A DNA stretch of 64,000 nucleotides from Treponema sp. (GCA_031266875.1 JAISAE010000088.1:1-64000), one strand, 5' to 3'. Shown: positions 1-10,378, numbered from the stretch's first letter. The notes: generated by a model from the letters alone, not told the origin. Numbers and translations: made by a program.

Positions 1-101
1 AAAACCGGTTATAGATTTTCTGTACGATTGTGTCTATTCCGGTATGAATAATCGTCCTTCACCATCCTTGCTGCAAAGCTAAATTATACCCACTCTCATG
101 A

Positions 102-305
102 TTACTGGTGAACGGTTACCTTTTTTATTTCATCCAAGTTCTTAACTGTATGATGATCCGTTAATGCAATTACATCAATTTTTTTGGTAACGGCTTCTTC
201 AATTATTTCAGCGGGAGCAGCTGTTCCATCAGACGCATTGGAATGAATATGTAAATCCCACTTTCGCCATTCCGAACCTTTTGAAAAATTACTGTATGTT
301 GCCAT
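102..305 (-). pseudogene. N-terminal fragment of a PHP-domain protein (PHP-ATPase-like), truncated
   Basis: EWRKWDLHIHSNASDGT...VIALTDHHTVKN is a PHP N-terminal motif; the ORF stops after 67 aa and 1-101 does not continue it. Confidence 0.6.
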
Positions 306-306
306 G

Positions 307-1854
307 TTATTTTCCCTCCGCTTCCATTGGCCTAATCATGGACTCGATAAACGCAATCTCATCTTGTGTTAAACCGTATTTTTTGTACAGTTTTTCATTC
401 GTCCAGGGTTCTGAAAAATCCTGCATGGGGACAAATTGATAAGCACCCTTCATTGTGTTTTGTGTAATTTTTACCATACCCAGCATGAAGTGAAAAAATT
501 TGGTTTGCGTATATGTAACAATATTCTCTGCTTCTTTCATTTTGTCAAAAGGCCCTATTAAAAGATATGTCTCGGTACAGCATGAATTTTGCGAACCCAT
601 AAATGGAGTTAGCCAGTCCTCCGTCATATTACCTATTCCCCAAGCCTTTGGAATGAAAACTTTATATTTATTAACCCATGCGGTGTTTTTTGTAATATGG
701 TTTTTGTCAATGTATCCAATTCCATCTTTTCTCCAGCCGAAATAATAAAATTCCACACAACCGGGGAATTTTTCTCTTTTGAAAACAGGCTTTACTCTTT
801 TGTAACTGTTTTCGACACGAACATCAAAACCAAAAGGATCATTAGCACTAATAATACTGGAAAAACTTTTTTTATTCCGAGCTCTAACTTTTCTGAAAAT
901 AGGTATAGCTTCATTGTATCTGATGAATGTAGAACAGCTTTCTTCAAGCAACGGTCTTTTGGTCTCTGAAATTATTATGCTACCTTTGTGTGTCAAAATA
1001 TGACAATTTCCAATATTCTCTTTATCCCAAAGAAAGTAGCAGACACCGCCCTTTATTTCTACTCCGGGAAAACAATCACTTGCATTCAAAAAATCATGAA
1101 TAATTCTAATTCTATCATCATGAAGCATTTCATCTCTGAATTCATCAAGTCCACGGCCTCCGGTAAACCAGCGTGAGGGGACAACCATAACCAAATAACG
1201 AGGGGTCATTTTCTTTGCTTGTTGAATAAATTTATGATATATTGGAAGCGCACTGGAACCCATACCACCCCCATCGCTCAACTGATACGGTGGATTTCCT
1301 ACAATAACATCAAACTTCATATTAAAAATTTCCTCCGGGGTTTCGGTGTGTATAAATTGATACGCATGGGTTTCAAGCTCACCGCCCCTGTCGTAGCTTT
1401 CCTGATTCGCCCCGCAAAAGACACATTTGCCGTCTTTCCAGGTATGCTCTATGCGTTCAAAACAGATATTTCCCGAATCATCATCAAAGACATCACAAAC
1501 GGAATATTTACCCGCGGCGTGTTTTGAACAATACACGGAACGGCGGGTCAGATGGGCGGTTAGTTCGGTGATGGACAGCCCGTAAATCTGGTTCTTAAAT
1601 ATATGGTTTATTCGCGTGTGTAAGCCGGGTATTTCTTTTTCCAGCCCCTTCAAAAGCCGCTTGGCGATTTCCCGCAAGAATACGCCGGTCTTCGCGCAGG
1701 GATCAAGGAATTTCGCCGTCTTATCGCTCCACAGGGATTGGGGCAAGAGGTCAAGAATCTCATTCGCCAGTTTCGGCGGGGTGAATACCTCGTCGTTGCT
1801 TAGGTTGGCAAGGCAGGAGAGGACGTCGGGATTGAAGGAACGTATGTCAATCAT
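307..1854 (-). CDS. Eco57I-like N6-adenine DNA methyltransferase / restriction-modification protein
   Basis: Motif I-like FLDPCAKTGVFL, catalytic NPPY (VGNPPYQ), internal Cys-rich zinc-finger-like segment (KCVFCGA). Confidence 0.85.
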   Translation of the reverse strand: MIDIRSFNPDVLSCLANLSNDEVFTPPKLANEILDLLPQSLWSDKTAKFLDPCAKTGVFLREIAKRLLKGLEKEIPGLHTRINHIFKNQIYGLSITELTAHLTRRSVYCSKHAAGKYSVCDVFDDDSGNICFERIEHTWKDGKCVFCGANQESYDRGGELETHAYQFIHTETPEEIFNMKFDVIVGNPPYQLSDGGGMGSSALPIYHKFIQQAKKMTPRYLVMVVPSRWFTGGRGLDEFRDEMLHDDRIRIIHDFLNASDCFPGVEIKGGVCYFLWDKENIGNCHILTHKGSIIISETKRPLLEESCSTFIRYNEAIPIFRKVRARNKKSFSSIISANDPFGFDVRVENSYKRVKPVFKREKFPGCVEFYYFGWRKDGIGYIDKNHITKNTAWVNKYKVFIPKAWGIGNMTEDWLTPFMGSQNSCCTETYLLIGPFDKMKEAENIVTYTQTKFFHFMLGMVKITQNTMKGAYQFVPMQDFSEPWTNEKLYKKYGLTQDEIAFIESMIRPMEAEGK

Positions 1855-1893
1855 ACGACGACGGTCTCCATGTCCCATATTAAAAAATAAAAA

Positions 1894-2847
1894 CTATGTG
1901 GCATTTTCAACCTTCCGTGCACTATCAACATCAAAAAACTCTTCCGTTATTTCTGATTTCAATCTCTTGTTTTGCAATAGCGATAACAAGGTTTCGATAT
2001 TGCTTCCATCTAAAACAAATTTCCCGTCTATTAATTCGACATTCCAATGATTAATTCTGGAACATTCATCTACCTTCCTAATAAATTCAGGTTCTTTATA
2101 CAGCCCCAGGTTTTCAACCACCGCCAGTTTTCTTAAATATTTCTGATTATCACCAACGAATTCTTTCAAAATTTCTATATTTTTTATAAGATTCAATTCT
2201 TCAATAGAATCGTAAAAAACATCAGCTTTCGCCTTCATTCCCTCACGGAAATTTAAACCACGTTCAAAATTCTTTTTGGATAAAACAAATAGAGCATCTT
2301 GGTAATACATGAAATCAATTAAGTTGGATATACTGAAAACGGGCGTATCTTCTATATCTTCAAATCTATTATTTTTGAATAAAAGAGGTATCAGCCCCTT
2401 TGTTTTTTTCAGTTTCCAGTTTTCAGGTATAATTTTATAGCCAGAAGCAATAATTCTATCTTTGTCTCTAGTTATAATCAAATATGCCTTGGCTTGGATA
2501 AGCTCATCAATACTTGAAACAAGGGCGTTTTGCGGCTGAACACCCATTAGGATTTTGTGGATTTTATAATAGTCTGTTTCTTGATAGTCCATTCCTTTAA
2601 TCTCACCTACTTCGTTTTCATTTCCATCTATCTTGTATTCCTCAAATGAATTTGAGTTAGAAATACAATTCTTTAATATTGAGCAAAGGCGTTTTTCGAG
2701 TTTGTTGTCTATATCGACGTACTTAATATTATAATGGGATTGCCTGTCCCGCTTATATTCCTTTACTATCGCAAGTTGGAAAACATAAGGGGCAAAAGTC
2801 TCTTTCTTTAATTCACTGTATCTCTGCTTAAGCGTCTTCTGTTTCAT
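1894..2847 (-). CDS. kwaB: KwaB-like protein (DUF4868-type), Kiwa anti-phage system
   Basis: 317 aa, the expected size; sequence style matches KwaB as I recall it; overlaps an upstream membrane protein of KwaA size and topology. Confidence 0.7.
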   Translation of the reverse strand: MKQKTLKQRYSELKKETFAPYVFQLAIVKEYKRDRQSHYNIKYVDIDNKLEKRLCSILKNCISNSNSFEEYKIDGNENEVGEIKGMDYQETDYYKIHKILMGVQPQNALVSSIDELIQAKAYLIITRDKDRIIASGYKIIPENWKLKKTKGLIPLLFKNNRFEDIEDTPVFSISNLIDFMYYQDALFVLSKKNFERGLNFREGMKAKADVFYDSIEELNLIKNIEILKEFVGDNQKYLRKLAVVENLGLYKEPEFIRKVDECSRINHWNVELIDGKFVLDGSNIETLLSLLQNKRLKSEITEEFFDVDSARKVENAT

Positions 2848-3379
2848 CGTAGCCTCCTAATAAACTTAAAAAGGGTGTTAAAGTTTTTATATAGTATCTG
2901 TCGTTAACTGATAATTCTCCCTTATAAAGAACAGTTTTTGACATATCATTATTATTATAGGTATAATGAATATCGTACAACCCATAACCTGCCATAGCCA
3001 GGACAGGATTAATAAAAATCGATTTGCTTGTTATTGTTAAAACCATTAGAATTACTAGAAATATGCCAACTGAAATAATATCAGGTAAAGAATTTAAATC
3101 AGTATTAATAAATGCAAGCAGATAGGGGATTGTATAATTTATTATATCGGGGGATCTGTTTTCAATGCTTGAAATCATTATAATGTCACCTCCCTTCATA
3201 ATCTTAAAAATGATAAAGAGTAATATTATGCTGATAACGACAAAAAAAAGCAGGATTAGCATTAAGAAAGGATGTTTAAAACAATATTTGTCAAAATCAA
3301 AATCTCTAACAACAAAAATTAAAAAAAGGGGGGAGAATGAACTAATAAACAAGAGTATACTTGTTATGATACGCGGCAT
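2828..3379 (-). CDS. kwaA: KwaA-like multi-TM membrane protein, Kiwa anti-phage system
   Basis: About 183 aa with about four hydrophobic helices (ILLFISSFSPLFLIFVVRDFDF...); overlaps kwaB by 20 bp; start ATG overlaps the TGA of the upstream methylase. Confidence 0.68.
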   Translation of the reverse strand: MPRIITSILLFISSFSPLFLIFVVRDFDFDKYCFKHPFLMLILLFFVVISIILLFIIFKIMKGGDIIMISSIENRSPDIINYTIPYLLAFINTDLNSLPDIISVGIFLVILMVLTITSKSIFINPVLAMAGYGLYDIHYTYNNNDMSKTVLYKGELSVNDRYYIKTLTPFLSLLGGYDETEDA

Positions 3380-4059
3380 CAAATAATTACCTCCTTTAAC
3401 ATAAATGCCTCCATATCCCATATTTTGAGGTAATGCACCGGGGGGAACTCTTTTTCCGGTTCGGGGATGCATATGTCTTCACCGATGTCGGAAAAGAGAG
3501 GCATGGAGTTATTCTCGGACTGGTAAAGAAGTTCGGAAAACGAAAAGTCCCGGCGTTTGACCATGCCTCCCATGAGCAGTGACCATTCGGAAAACACGAT
3601 GGGACGGGGGCTTTCATCTACGGTTTGCAGGGTCAAGGCGTCGCCCCACACGATGTTCCGGTCTAATATGTATTTGACGGTATTCGGGAGGTCGTCGTTC
3701 GGAAATAGGCCAAAGCGGTTTATGTAGTGACTGGTAAAATAATTATAAAGGCGGCTGCGACATTCACAGACGTTGTCTTCCAGTATGTCGATTCCATAGA
3801 GGCTTGCAACGGCGGCGACAGCGTAGCGTTCGTATTCAAGGCGGCTTTTCCCATATCGGGCGGCAATTTTTGTCAGTTTGCGGGCAAGGACTTCGATAAG
3901 GAAGTTACCGTTGCCGCAAGCGGGTTCGAGAAAGCGGGATTCTATGCGTTCGGTTTCCTGTTTAATCAGATCAAGCATGGCGTTGACTTCCCGAGGGGCG
4001 GTGTAGACTTCACCGTAGTCGGCTACCCTTCTTTTCGTTTTTACCTGTGTTTCGGCCAT
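3379..4059 (-). CDS. N6-DNA methylase-like SAM-dependent protein (restriction endonuclease subunit M family)
   Basis: Motif FLEPACGNGNFLIEVL; stop codon overlaps the kwaA start (TGATG). Confidence 0.75.
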   Translation of the reverse strand: MAETQVKTKRRVADYGEVYTAPREVNAMLDLIKQETERIESRFLEPACGNGNFLIEVLARKLTKIAARYGKSRLEYERYAVAAVASLYGIDILEDNVCECRSRLYNYFTSHYINRFGLFPNDDLPNTVKYILDRNIVWGDALTLQTVDESPRPIVFSEWSLLMGGMVKRRDFSFSELLYQSENNSMPLFSDIGEDICIPEPEKEFPPVHYLKIWDMEAFMLKEVII

Positions 4060-4642
4060 GACTGTCGCTTCTGGACCTCCTAGCTGGAGTATAGCATACG
4101 GCATACAGGACGTTCAAGAGGCGTGTGGAACTTCCGGTACGCGCAACCTCAGAGACTTTCTCACCCGCTTCTTTTCTGTGCCGCTCTATGGACTTGTATA
4201 TCCTGGCATACGGGCTCTTGCCGTTTTTCCAGTCCCCTTAATCGTATTGATTGCCCGCTGTGCAAGGTTAGGATGAGTCCTTTCGGGAGCATAAGTATCT
4301 GAAAAGCTAGGGCACTCAGGATCACCACTCTTGCCGGGCTTGTAATGAGCAGAGCCCGTTCCTCATGAGGCATACTGTTTCCAGCCATCAAACCATCCCT
4401 TCGCCGCCCATGAAATCGTCGTTCTTGAGGGAAAGTATTCCACAACTTGCGGAAGGTGTTCCACGAGTTCAGGGCTACAGCTCACAAGTCTACGGCCACA
4501 GCCCGCGAGTTCACGGTTCGCTTATCCGCCCCGCCGTTCTTGAGGGAAGGTGTTCCGCGACTTGCGGGCTGTATTCCACAAGTCTTAGAAACCATTCCGG
4601 GACTTCTTGACAGTCGAAAAACAGTATTCCAAGATACAAAAC

Positions 4643-5377
4643 ATGAAAAAGCAGGCGCTCTTTAGCGTGGTGTATGAAGATAAGCAGATTGTGGCGGTGA
4701 ATAAGGCTTCGGGTGTCGCGGTAGGGGGCGACCGCTGGGAGGCGGCAAAAGAACGGCTAGACCTGCTTTTGCCCTACCGCGTGTTCACGGTACATCGCAT
4801 TGACCGCGACACGTCGGGGCTGGTGCTGTTTGCTAGAGATGAGGAGACTCACCGGCGGCTTTCAATCGCGTTTGAGAACAGGCTGGTCAAGAAACGCTAC
4901 ATCGCCATTGTCCACGGCAGACCAGCATGGGCTGAAACCACTTGCGAGCTTCCCCTGGTGCCAGACGGGGATAAGCAGCACCGTACCATCGTCGACCGGT
5001 ATCAGGGCAAAAAGTCGCGTACCGTGTTCAGGCTTCTGGGAAGCGTGGGAACCTATAGCGCGATTGAGGTGCTACCTGAAACCGGACGTACTCACCAGAT
5101 TCGTGTTCATCTGGCGAGTCTGGGTTATCCGCTGGTCTGCGATCCTCTGTATGGCCGGAGTCAGAAACCAGTATTGCTCTCGTCGTTCAAGCGCGGCTGG
5201 CACGGCGATCCATTTGAGGAGCGCCCCCTGCTCGCCCGTCTTGGGCTGCACGCGCTCTCGCTTGTTACGCTTGGAAAAAAGCTCTACGCGCCGCCGGCGC
5301 GGGACATGGCGGCGCTCATCACGCAGATGGGGAAAAACACCGGCAACGAGGCGCTACTGTCGCTCTTGGAACAGTAG
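4643..5377 (+). CDS. RluA-family 23S rRNA pseudouridine synthase
   Basis: Catalytic HRIDRDTSGL motif; C-terminal GRTHQIRVHLASLGYPLVCDPLYG. Confidence 0.9.
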   Translation: MKKQALFSVVYEDKQIVAVNKASGVAVGGDRWEAAKERLDLLLPYRVFTVHRIDRDTSGLVLFARDEETHRRLSIAFENRLVKKRYIAIVHGRPAWAETTCELPLVPDGDKQHRTIVDRYQGKKSRTVFRLLGSVGTYSAIEVLPETGRTHQIRVHLASLGYPLVCDPLYGRSQKPVLLSSFKRGWHGDPFEERPLLARLGLHALSLVTLGKKLYAPPARDMAALITQMGKNTGNEALLSLLEQ

Positions 5378-5435
5378 TGAGTGGTGTCAGCCATTGGCTG
5401 GTGTAGTGTGAGTGGTGTCAGCCATTGGCTGGTGT
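5377..5435. repeat. Two direct copies of a ~30-bp unit gtgagtggtgtcagccattggctggtgta
   Basis: Direct inspection; the array begins at the stop codon of the RluA-family gene. Confidence 0.9.
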
Positions 5436-5448
5436 GAAGGGTGGCTGG

Positions 5449-7524
5449 CTATAAGGCAACGTTGGCAAAGGGCGGGGCGCGTTTGAGTACCTGCGCGACA
5501 CATTGGTGATCGCTTTGGAGCAGATCAGGGTCTGCTTCCAGCATAGCGAAAGCATCGGCGCGGGCGTGTTCAAGGATGTTTATGTCCCGCACCAGATCAG
5601 CGATGCTTAAACCAATGTTGCCTGACTGCTCAGTCCCCGCGATCTGCCCCGGCCCGCGGAGCCGCAGGTCTTCCTCGGCAATAACAAAACCATCCACGCT
5701 GTTCTTCATCACTTTAAGCCGCTCCTTGCCATCATCGGAGAGGCGATTGTTCTCGTCATTAGTATAAACAAGGAAACAGTAAGACTGCTCGCTGCCTCGC
5801 CCCACGCGGCCTCTCAACTGATGCAAGGCGGAAAGCCCGAAACGCTCGGCGTGTTCAATAACCATGCAGGTAGCATTTGGTACGTCAACGCCCACCTCAA
5901 CCACGCTTGTAGCCACAAGCACACGAATTATGCCTTGCCGGAAGTTTTCCATGGTTATCCGCTTTTCCTCCTCACTCAGCTTTGAGTGAATCAGCGACAT
6001 ATCGTACTCAGGGAAAATTTCCTCAGAAAGCCGCTTTGCCATAGACTCAGCGTCTTTGAGTGATTTGTTTTCATCAGCCTCAATAAGCGGATACACGAAG
6101 TATGCCTGCCTGCCTGCCGCAAGCTGTTGCCGCACAAAGTCATAGACCCGCGTCTCATTGGATTGAAGCGCGAGATGCGTGATAACCGGCTTCCTCCCCG
6201 GCGGCATGTCCCGAATGATCGATACGTCCATGTCCCCGAAAACCGTGAGCGCCAGCGTGCGCGGTATAGGCGTGGCGCTCATCATCATGAGGTCTGGCTG
6301 ATCACCCTTCTCCACAATTGCCTGACGCTGTAAAACCCCGAAGCGGTGCTGTTCATCAATCACGACCAGCCGCAGGTTCCTATAATACACATCTCTTGAG
6401 AAAAGCGCGTGGGTTCCTATCACAAAGTCAATTTGACCAAGCGCAAGGTTTTTGAGAAGCCGGGCGCGTCCTGATGATCTGATGTTACCAGTGAGAAACG
6501 CAGGCCGCAGACCAAGCGGTTCCAGAAGCAGCGCCGCGTTTTCCGCGTGCTGGCGTGCCAGTAACTCGGTGGGAGCCAGAAGCGCCGCCTGTCCGCCCAT
6601 TTCAGACGCCCTGAGCGCTGCCAGAAACGACACCAGCGTCTTCCCCGAACCAACGTCGCCCTGAATCAACCGCGCCATAGGGAATGGCCCGTCCATATCG
6701 CGGTTAATATCAGCAAGCGCCGCAAGCTGCCCCTCGGTCAGGCTGAAGGGCAGACGCTCAAGCAGACGCCTTTGTAAAGGCGAAACCGGCGCGTCAGGCA
6801 ATTGTCCGCCCGGCGACAGACGCCGCTCAATCGCTCGTTTTGCTATCACTATTTCAAGGTAAAAAAGCTCTTCATAGACGAGCGTTTGTTTTGCCAGCTC
6901 TAGTTCCTCAAGCGAATCAGGGAAATGAATCGCCCTGATTGCCTGCGACTTGGGAAAAAGCCTCCGGCGCTCAATGAGGTACGCCGGTAATTCGTCCTCA
7001 AGCGGCTTGGCGTACTGCTCAAGCGCCTGTTTTATACAGCGCCGCAACGTACCAACCCTTAACTTCGCGCTTAAACGGTACACCGGCATAATGTGTCCAA
7101 AATTCTTGCTCGTGTTGCCCTGCACCGCCTCTATCTCAAAGTTACTGGACTGAATCTCCCCATATTTATAGAAGAACGTTCCCCAAAGCCAGTATTGCTT
7201 CCCTACCACAAGCTGGTTTTCAAGAAAGGAACGCTTGAAACAGACCAGCACCCCTTGTCCACTCGTATCCTCAACATGAACCTTGAGGGTCTTCATCGCC
7301 CCAAAGCCGAACCAGTCATGGGCAATGACCCGAACCATTGTACACACGGTCGCGTGCTGAAAGTCCCTGATGGGAACAATCCGGCTTCGGTCCTCCCAAT
7401 CGCGGGGATAATAGCACAAAAGCCCGCCCACACTAGTAACGCCGAGGTGGGTAAACGCACTCCTCAGCTCAGTACCCACGCCTTTGATATGGTCAAGCGA
7501 CGCGCTTAGTTCCCGCAAAAACAT
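5449..7524 (-). CDS. recG: ATP-dependent DNA helicase RecG
   Basis: GDVGSGKT, DEQHRFGV, SATPIPRTLALT, HQLRGRVGRG. The longer ORF to 8040 is an out-of-frame overlap with yggT; start taken at MFLREL. Confidence 0.95.
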   Translation of the reverse strand: MFLRELSASLDHIKGVGTELRSAFTHLGVTSVGGLLCYYPRDWEDRSRIVPIRDFQHATVCTMVRVIAHDWFGFGAMKTLKVHVEDTSGQGVLVCFKRSFLENQLVVGKQYWLWGTFFYKYGEIQSSNFEIEAVQGNTSKNFGHIMPVYRLSAKLRVGTLRRCIKQALEQYAKPLEDELPAYLIERRRLFPKSQAIRAIHFPDSLEELELAKQTLVYEELFYLEIVIAKRAIERRLSPGGQLPDAPVSPLQRRLLERLPFSLTEGQLAALADINRDMDGPFPMARLIQGDVGSGKTLVSFLAALRASEMGGQAALLAPTELLARQHAENAALLLEPLGLRPAFLTGNIRSSGRARLLKNLALGQIDFVIGTHALFSRDVYYRNLRLVVIDEQHRFGVLQRQAIVEKGDQPDLMMMSATPIPRTLALTVFGDMDVSIIRDMPPGRKPVITHLALQSNETRVYDFVRQQLAAGRQAYFVYPLIEADENKSLKDAESMAKRLSEEIFPEYDMSLIHSKLSEEEKRITMENFRQGIIRVLVATSVVEVGVDVPNATCMVIEHAERFGLSALHQLRGRVGRGSEQSYCFLVYTNDENNRLSDDGKERLKVMKNSVDGFVIAEEDLRLRGPGQIAGTEQSGNIGLSIADLVRDINILEHARADAFAMLEADPDLLQSDHQCVAQVLKRAPPFANVAL

Positions 7525-7526
7525 GC

Positions 7527-8117
7527 TTATAGGGGAAAGCGTTCCAGCAACGAAACCGTGAAACCAACCAGAAAGTGGAGACCTGCGGCAATACCAACCA
7601 GAGCCAAGATCGATACGATGAGACCGTTCCGGTAATTGACGACACGCGGCCCAAAGAGAATTCGCTTGATACGGTACAGCGCTGGCTGGGAAATGGTGTC
7701 CACAATCTTCCAGAAGGGGTTGTAGTAGATGTCCTGTCGCGCTAGGTAAGCGATCAGCCGCAGTATAAGTACCACGGCGAAGAAGCCCAGCAGAAAAGAC
7801 GCCACCGACCATAGTGCTGATACCAGTATTGCCAGAATGATCCCCAGCTTGATATGCCCATAGCGCGCAAGAGTCAGGAAGACCTGATTCACGAGCGAGA
7901 GCGCCGTCATTGCCACAATCGGGGATAAGTCCAGCATACCGATTCGCAGCACAGTAAAGCGCCGGAACCAGTTCAGATACGGGTCGGTAATGCCGCTGAG
8001 GATTTCGAGCGGTCTGCCATACTGAGCCCCGCTGAACCAAGTAAGCATGATCCGCACAAAGATCAGGATCATGTAGAGACTGGTAAGAGTTGCCAGAACA
8101 TTCATAAGTGCTTGCAT
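7527..8117 (-). CDS. YggT family membrane protein (two YggT-like halves)
   Basis: Hydrophobic, typical VRIMLTWFSG...LSGITDPYLNWFRRF motif, duplicated. Confidence 0.85.
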   Translation of the reverse strand: MQALMNVLATLTSLYMILIFVRIMLTWFSGAQYGRPLEILSGITDPYLNWFRRFTVLRIGMLDLSPIVAMTALSLVNQVFLTLARYGHIKLGIILAILVSALWSVASFLLGFFAVVLILRLIAYLARQDIYYNPFWKIVDTISQPALYRIKRILFGPRVVNYRNGLIVSILALVGIAAGLHFLVGFTVSLLERFPL

Positions 8118-8189
8118 ATCTATAATTTAGCAGAACATTCCGATTGCGTCGAGATCAATTTGGCGTGAGCATCCTAGAAAAGGCCAGCG

Positions 8190-8790
8190 AGTTTCGTTGG
8201 TACCATGTCTCTGGCACCCACGTTGGCACCACACGTCTGACACCATGTCTCTGGCATCAACGCTCACCCATGACACACCATGTCTCTGGCACCACACGCT
8301 CACCCGTGTCTCACCAACGTCTCTGGCACCACATGTCTGGCCCCAACGTCTCTGGCACCCGCGTCCGTTGGCACCACATATCTGACACCAACGTCTCACC
8401 CATAACACACACGTCTGGCACCATGTCTGACACTAACGTCTCTGGCACCAACGCTCACCCATGACTCACCACGTCTCTGACACCACAGGTCTGGTGCCAA
8501 CACCCATGTCTCACTACGTCTCTGGCACCACACGCCCTGGCACCACACGTCCACCACATGTCTGGCACCACACGTTTGACACCAACGTCTCTGGCACCAC
8601 ATGTCTGGCACCATGTCTCTGGCACCAACGCTCCCATATCTCACCAACGTCTCTGGCACCACACGTCTGACACCAACGTCTCTGGCACCACCGCTCACCC
8701 ATGACATACTACGTCTCTGGCACCACACGTCTGACATCAACGTCTCTGACACCAACGCTCACTCATGTCTCACCACGTCTCAAGCCACGT
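8190..8790. repeat. Intergenic irregular tandem repeat (acgtctctggcaccacacgtctgacaccaacg)
   Basis: Dozens of degenerate copies of ctctggcacca / gtctgacacca visible. Confidence 0.92.
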
Positions 8791-8825
8791 TCAGGGCGGC
8801 GCCGGTCTGGTTCTGCGCGCCCGCC

Positions 8826-9587
8826 CTATACGTACAGCGCAGCAGCAACGAGGATCACGCAGAGGCAGAATACAGCGGCGTCTCTCGCGGTGAACGGATA
8901 GTGCTTATAAGCGCTGTCCCGCTTCCGCAGATTGAACCCCCGCAGTTCAGCGGAAATAGCGCCGCCCTCGATCTTCCGCACCGAAGAGATAAGCAGTGGG
9001 ACGCAGAGCGGCAGGATCAGCTTTATCTTCTTGAAGAAGTTTTTGGTATCAAACTCAACGCCCCGCGCAACTTGCGCTTCTATGATTCCGGCCATCTCAG
9101 CGGCAAACAGGGGGATGAAGCGGATCGCTGTGGTGAGCACAAAGGTATATTTATAGGGAATGTGCAGCTTCTGAGTCAGCGCGTTTGAAATATCGGTCAT
9201 TTTGGTTACAGACAAGATCAGGGTTAAGGGCATGGTTGCCGCGATGAGGCGGGTTACAAAGAGCAGGGAAAAAAGCAGGCCCCGGTCCGTGATGTAGATG
9301 TTCAGGGGAAGCGTGAGCAGGATCGTTCCTTCCCGAACAAAGAATATCTGTACCAGAAACAACACAATGGATAGCTTTAGCAGCGAGAGCATGACCCTGA
9401 ACGTGCGGGATACAAGTCCGGCTGTGGCTGAAAGGCAGAGGTTCACAATGATGACGCCCAGGACAAAGAGCAGCTTGTCGCTTATGAAACAGACGGCGCA
9501 GAGTGTAAACGCAAGCAACAGTTTCATCAGGGGATTGAGGCGGTATAAAAAAGAATCGCCGTCAACATAATCAAGCAATCCGTTCAT
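8826..9587 (-). CDS. ecfT: ECF transporter transmembrane component EcfT (CbiQ family)
   Basis: Membrane protein with C-terminal ISAELRGFNLR signature; directly downstream of two ECF ATPases. Confidence 0.88.
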   Translation of the reverse strand: MNGLLDYVDGDSFLYRLNPLMKLLLAFTLCAVCFISDKLLFVLGVIIVNLCLSATAGLVSRTFRVMLSLLKLSIVLFLVQIFFVREGTILLTLPLNIYITDRGLLFSLLFVTRLIAATMPLTLILSVTKMTDISNALTQKLHIPYKYTFVLTTAIRFIPLFAAEMAGIIEAQVARGVEFDTKNFFKKIKLILPLCVPLLISSVRKIEGGAISAELRGFNLRKRDSAYKHYPFTARDAAVFCLCVILVAAALYV

Positions 9588-10378
9588 TGCGCCTCCTTTA
9601 TCCGCTTCAGCATATCGTCAATCGTAAACACGTCCTCAAAACCAGGACCCAGTTCAAGGGCAAGCGCCGGTATCTGCGCCGGCAGCAGAGAGGCTTCGCT
9701 GAGCAGTGCGCGGTTCTTCATAAGCACCCGCACCGTGTCGTCGCCAATGAGCCGTCCCTTGCTCAGAACAAGCGCCCGTTCCGCAAAATCAGCAACCACT
9801 TCCATGTCATGAGAAATCATGAGGATGGTCGTGCCTTCTTTGTGGAGACGGGAAATAATCTCCATAATGAGCATACATTCGCGGTAATCCAAGCCGGTGG
9901 TCGGCTCATCAAGGATAAGCAGCGCGGGTTCACGGGCAAGTATTGAGGCAAGGGCAAGCTGCTGCCGCTCTCCCCGGCTCATGCTGAATGGTTCCCGGAC
10001 AGGGTCCAGGGCAAAGAGCGAAAGCATCCGCTCACAACGGCGGCGCTGCTCCTCAATGTCTGACACCACGTATTCAAGGCCAAACATGATTTCCTCCCGT
10101 ACAGTGTTCTGGCAAATCTGGCGATCAGGATTCTGAAACAGATACGCCGCGGTACGCGCTAAGTCGCTCACCCGCACGCTTCTGGTATCCTTACCGGCAA
10201 GCGTAACTGTTCCCGATGACGGCTTCAAAAGGCCGTTGCACAGCCTGCACAGGGTCGATTTCCCCGCCCCGTTTTCGCCAAGCAGGGCAACACATTGCCC
10301 GGCCTCTATCTCAAAGGACACGTCGCGTATGATAGACCCAGCGTCATAGCCAAAACATACCTTATCAAAGCGCAGCAT
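9584..10378 (-). CDS. ecfA: ECF transporter ATP-binding protein
   Basis: Walker A GENGAGKST, Walker B LLILDEPTTGLD, LFQNPDRQI Q-loop typical of ECF ATPases. Confidence 0.9.
   Translation of the reverse strand: MLRFDKVCFGYDAGSIIRDVSFEIEAGQCVALLGENGAGKSTLCRLCNGLLKPSSGTVTLAGKDTRSVRVSDLARTAAYLFQNPDRQICQNTVREEIMFGLEYVVSDIEEQRRRCERMLSLFALDPVREPFSMSRGERQQLALASILAREPALLILDEPTTGLDYRECMLIMEIISRLHKEGTTILMISHDMEVVADFAERALVLSKGRLIGDDTVRVLMKNRALLSEASLLPAQIPALALELGPGFEDVFTIDDMLKRIKEAQ

Noticed and set aside
4161-4445. 94-aa minus-strand ORF next to the defence operon
   Set aside because: No recognisable motif or convincing SD; composition not clearly coding.
7525-8040. N-terminal 172 aa of the 863-aa RecG ORF
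   Set aside because: Overlaps the complete yggT gene out of frame; RecG starts naturally at 7524.
8127-9188. ORFs across 8.1-8.8 kb on both strands, including 8601-9188
   Set aside because: Low-complexity repeat translation, or antisense of ecfT.
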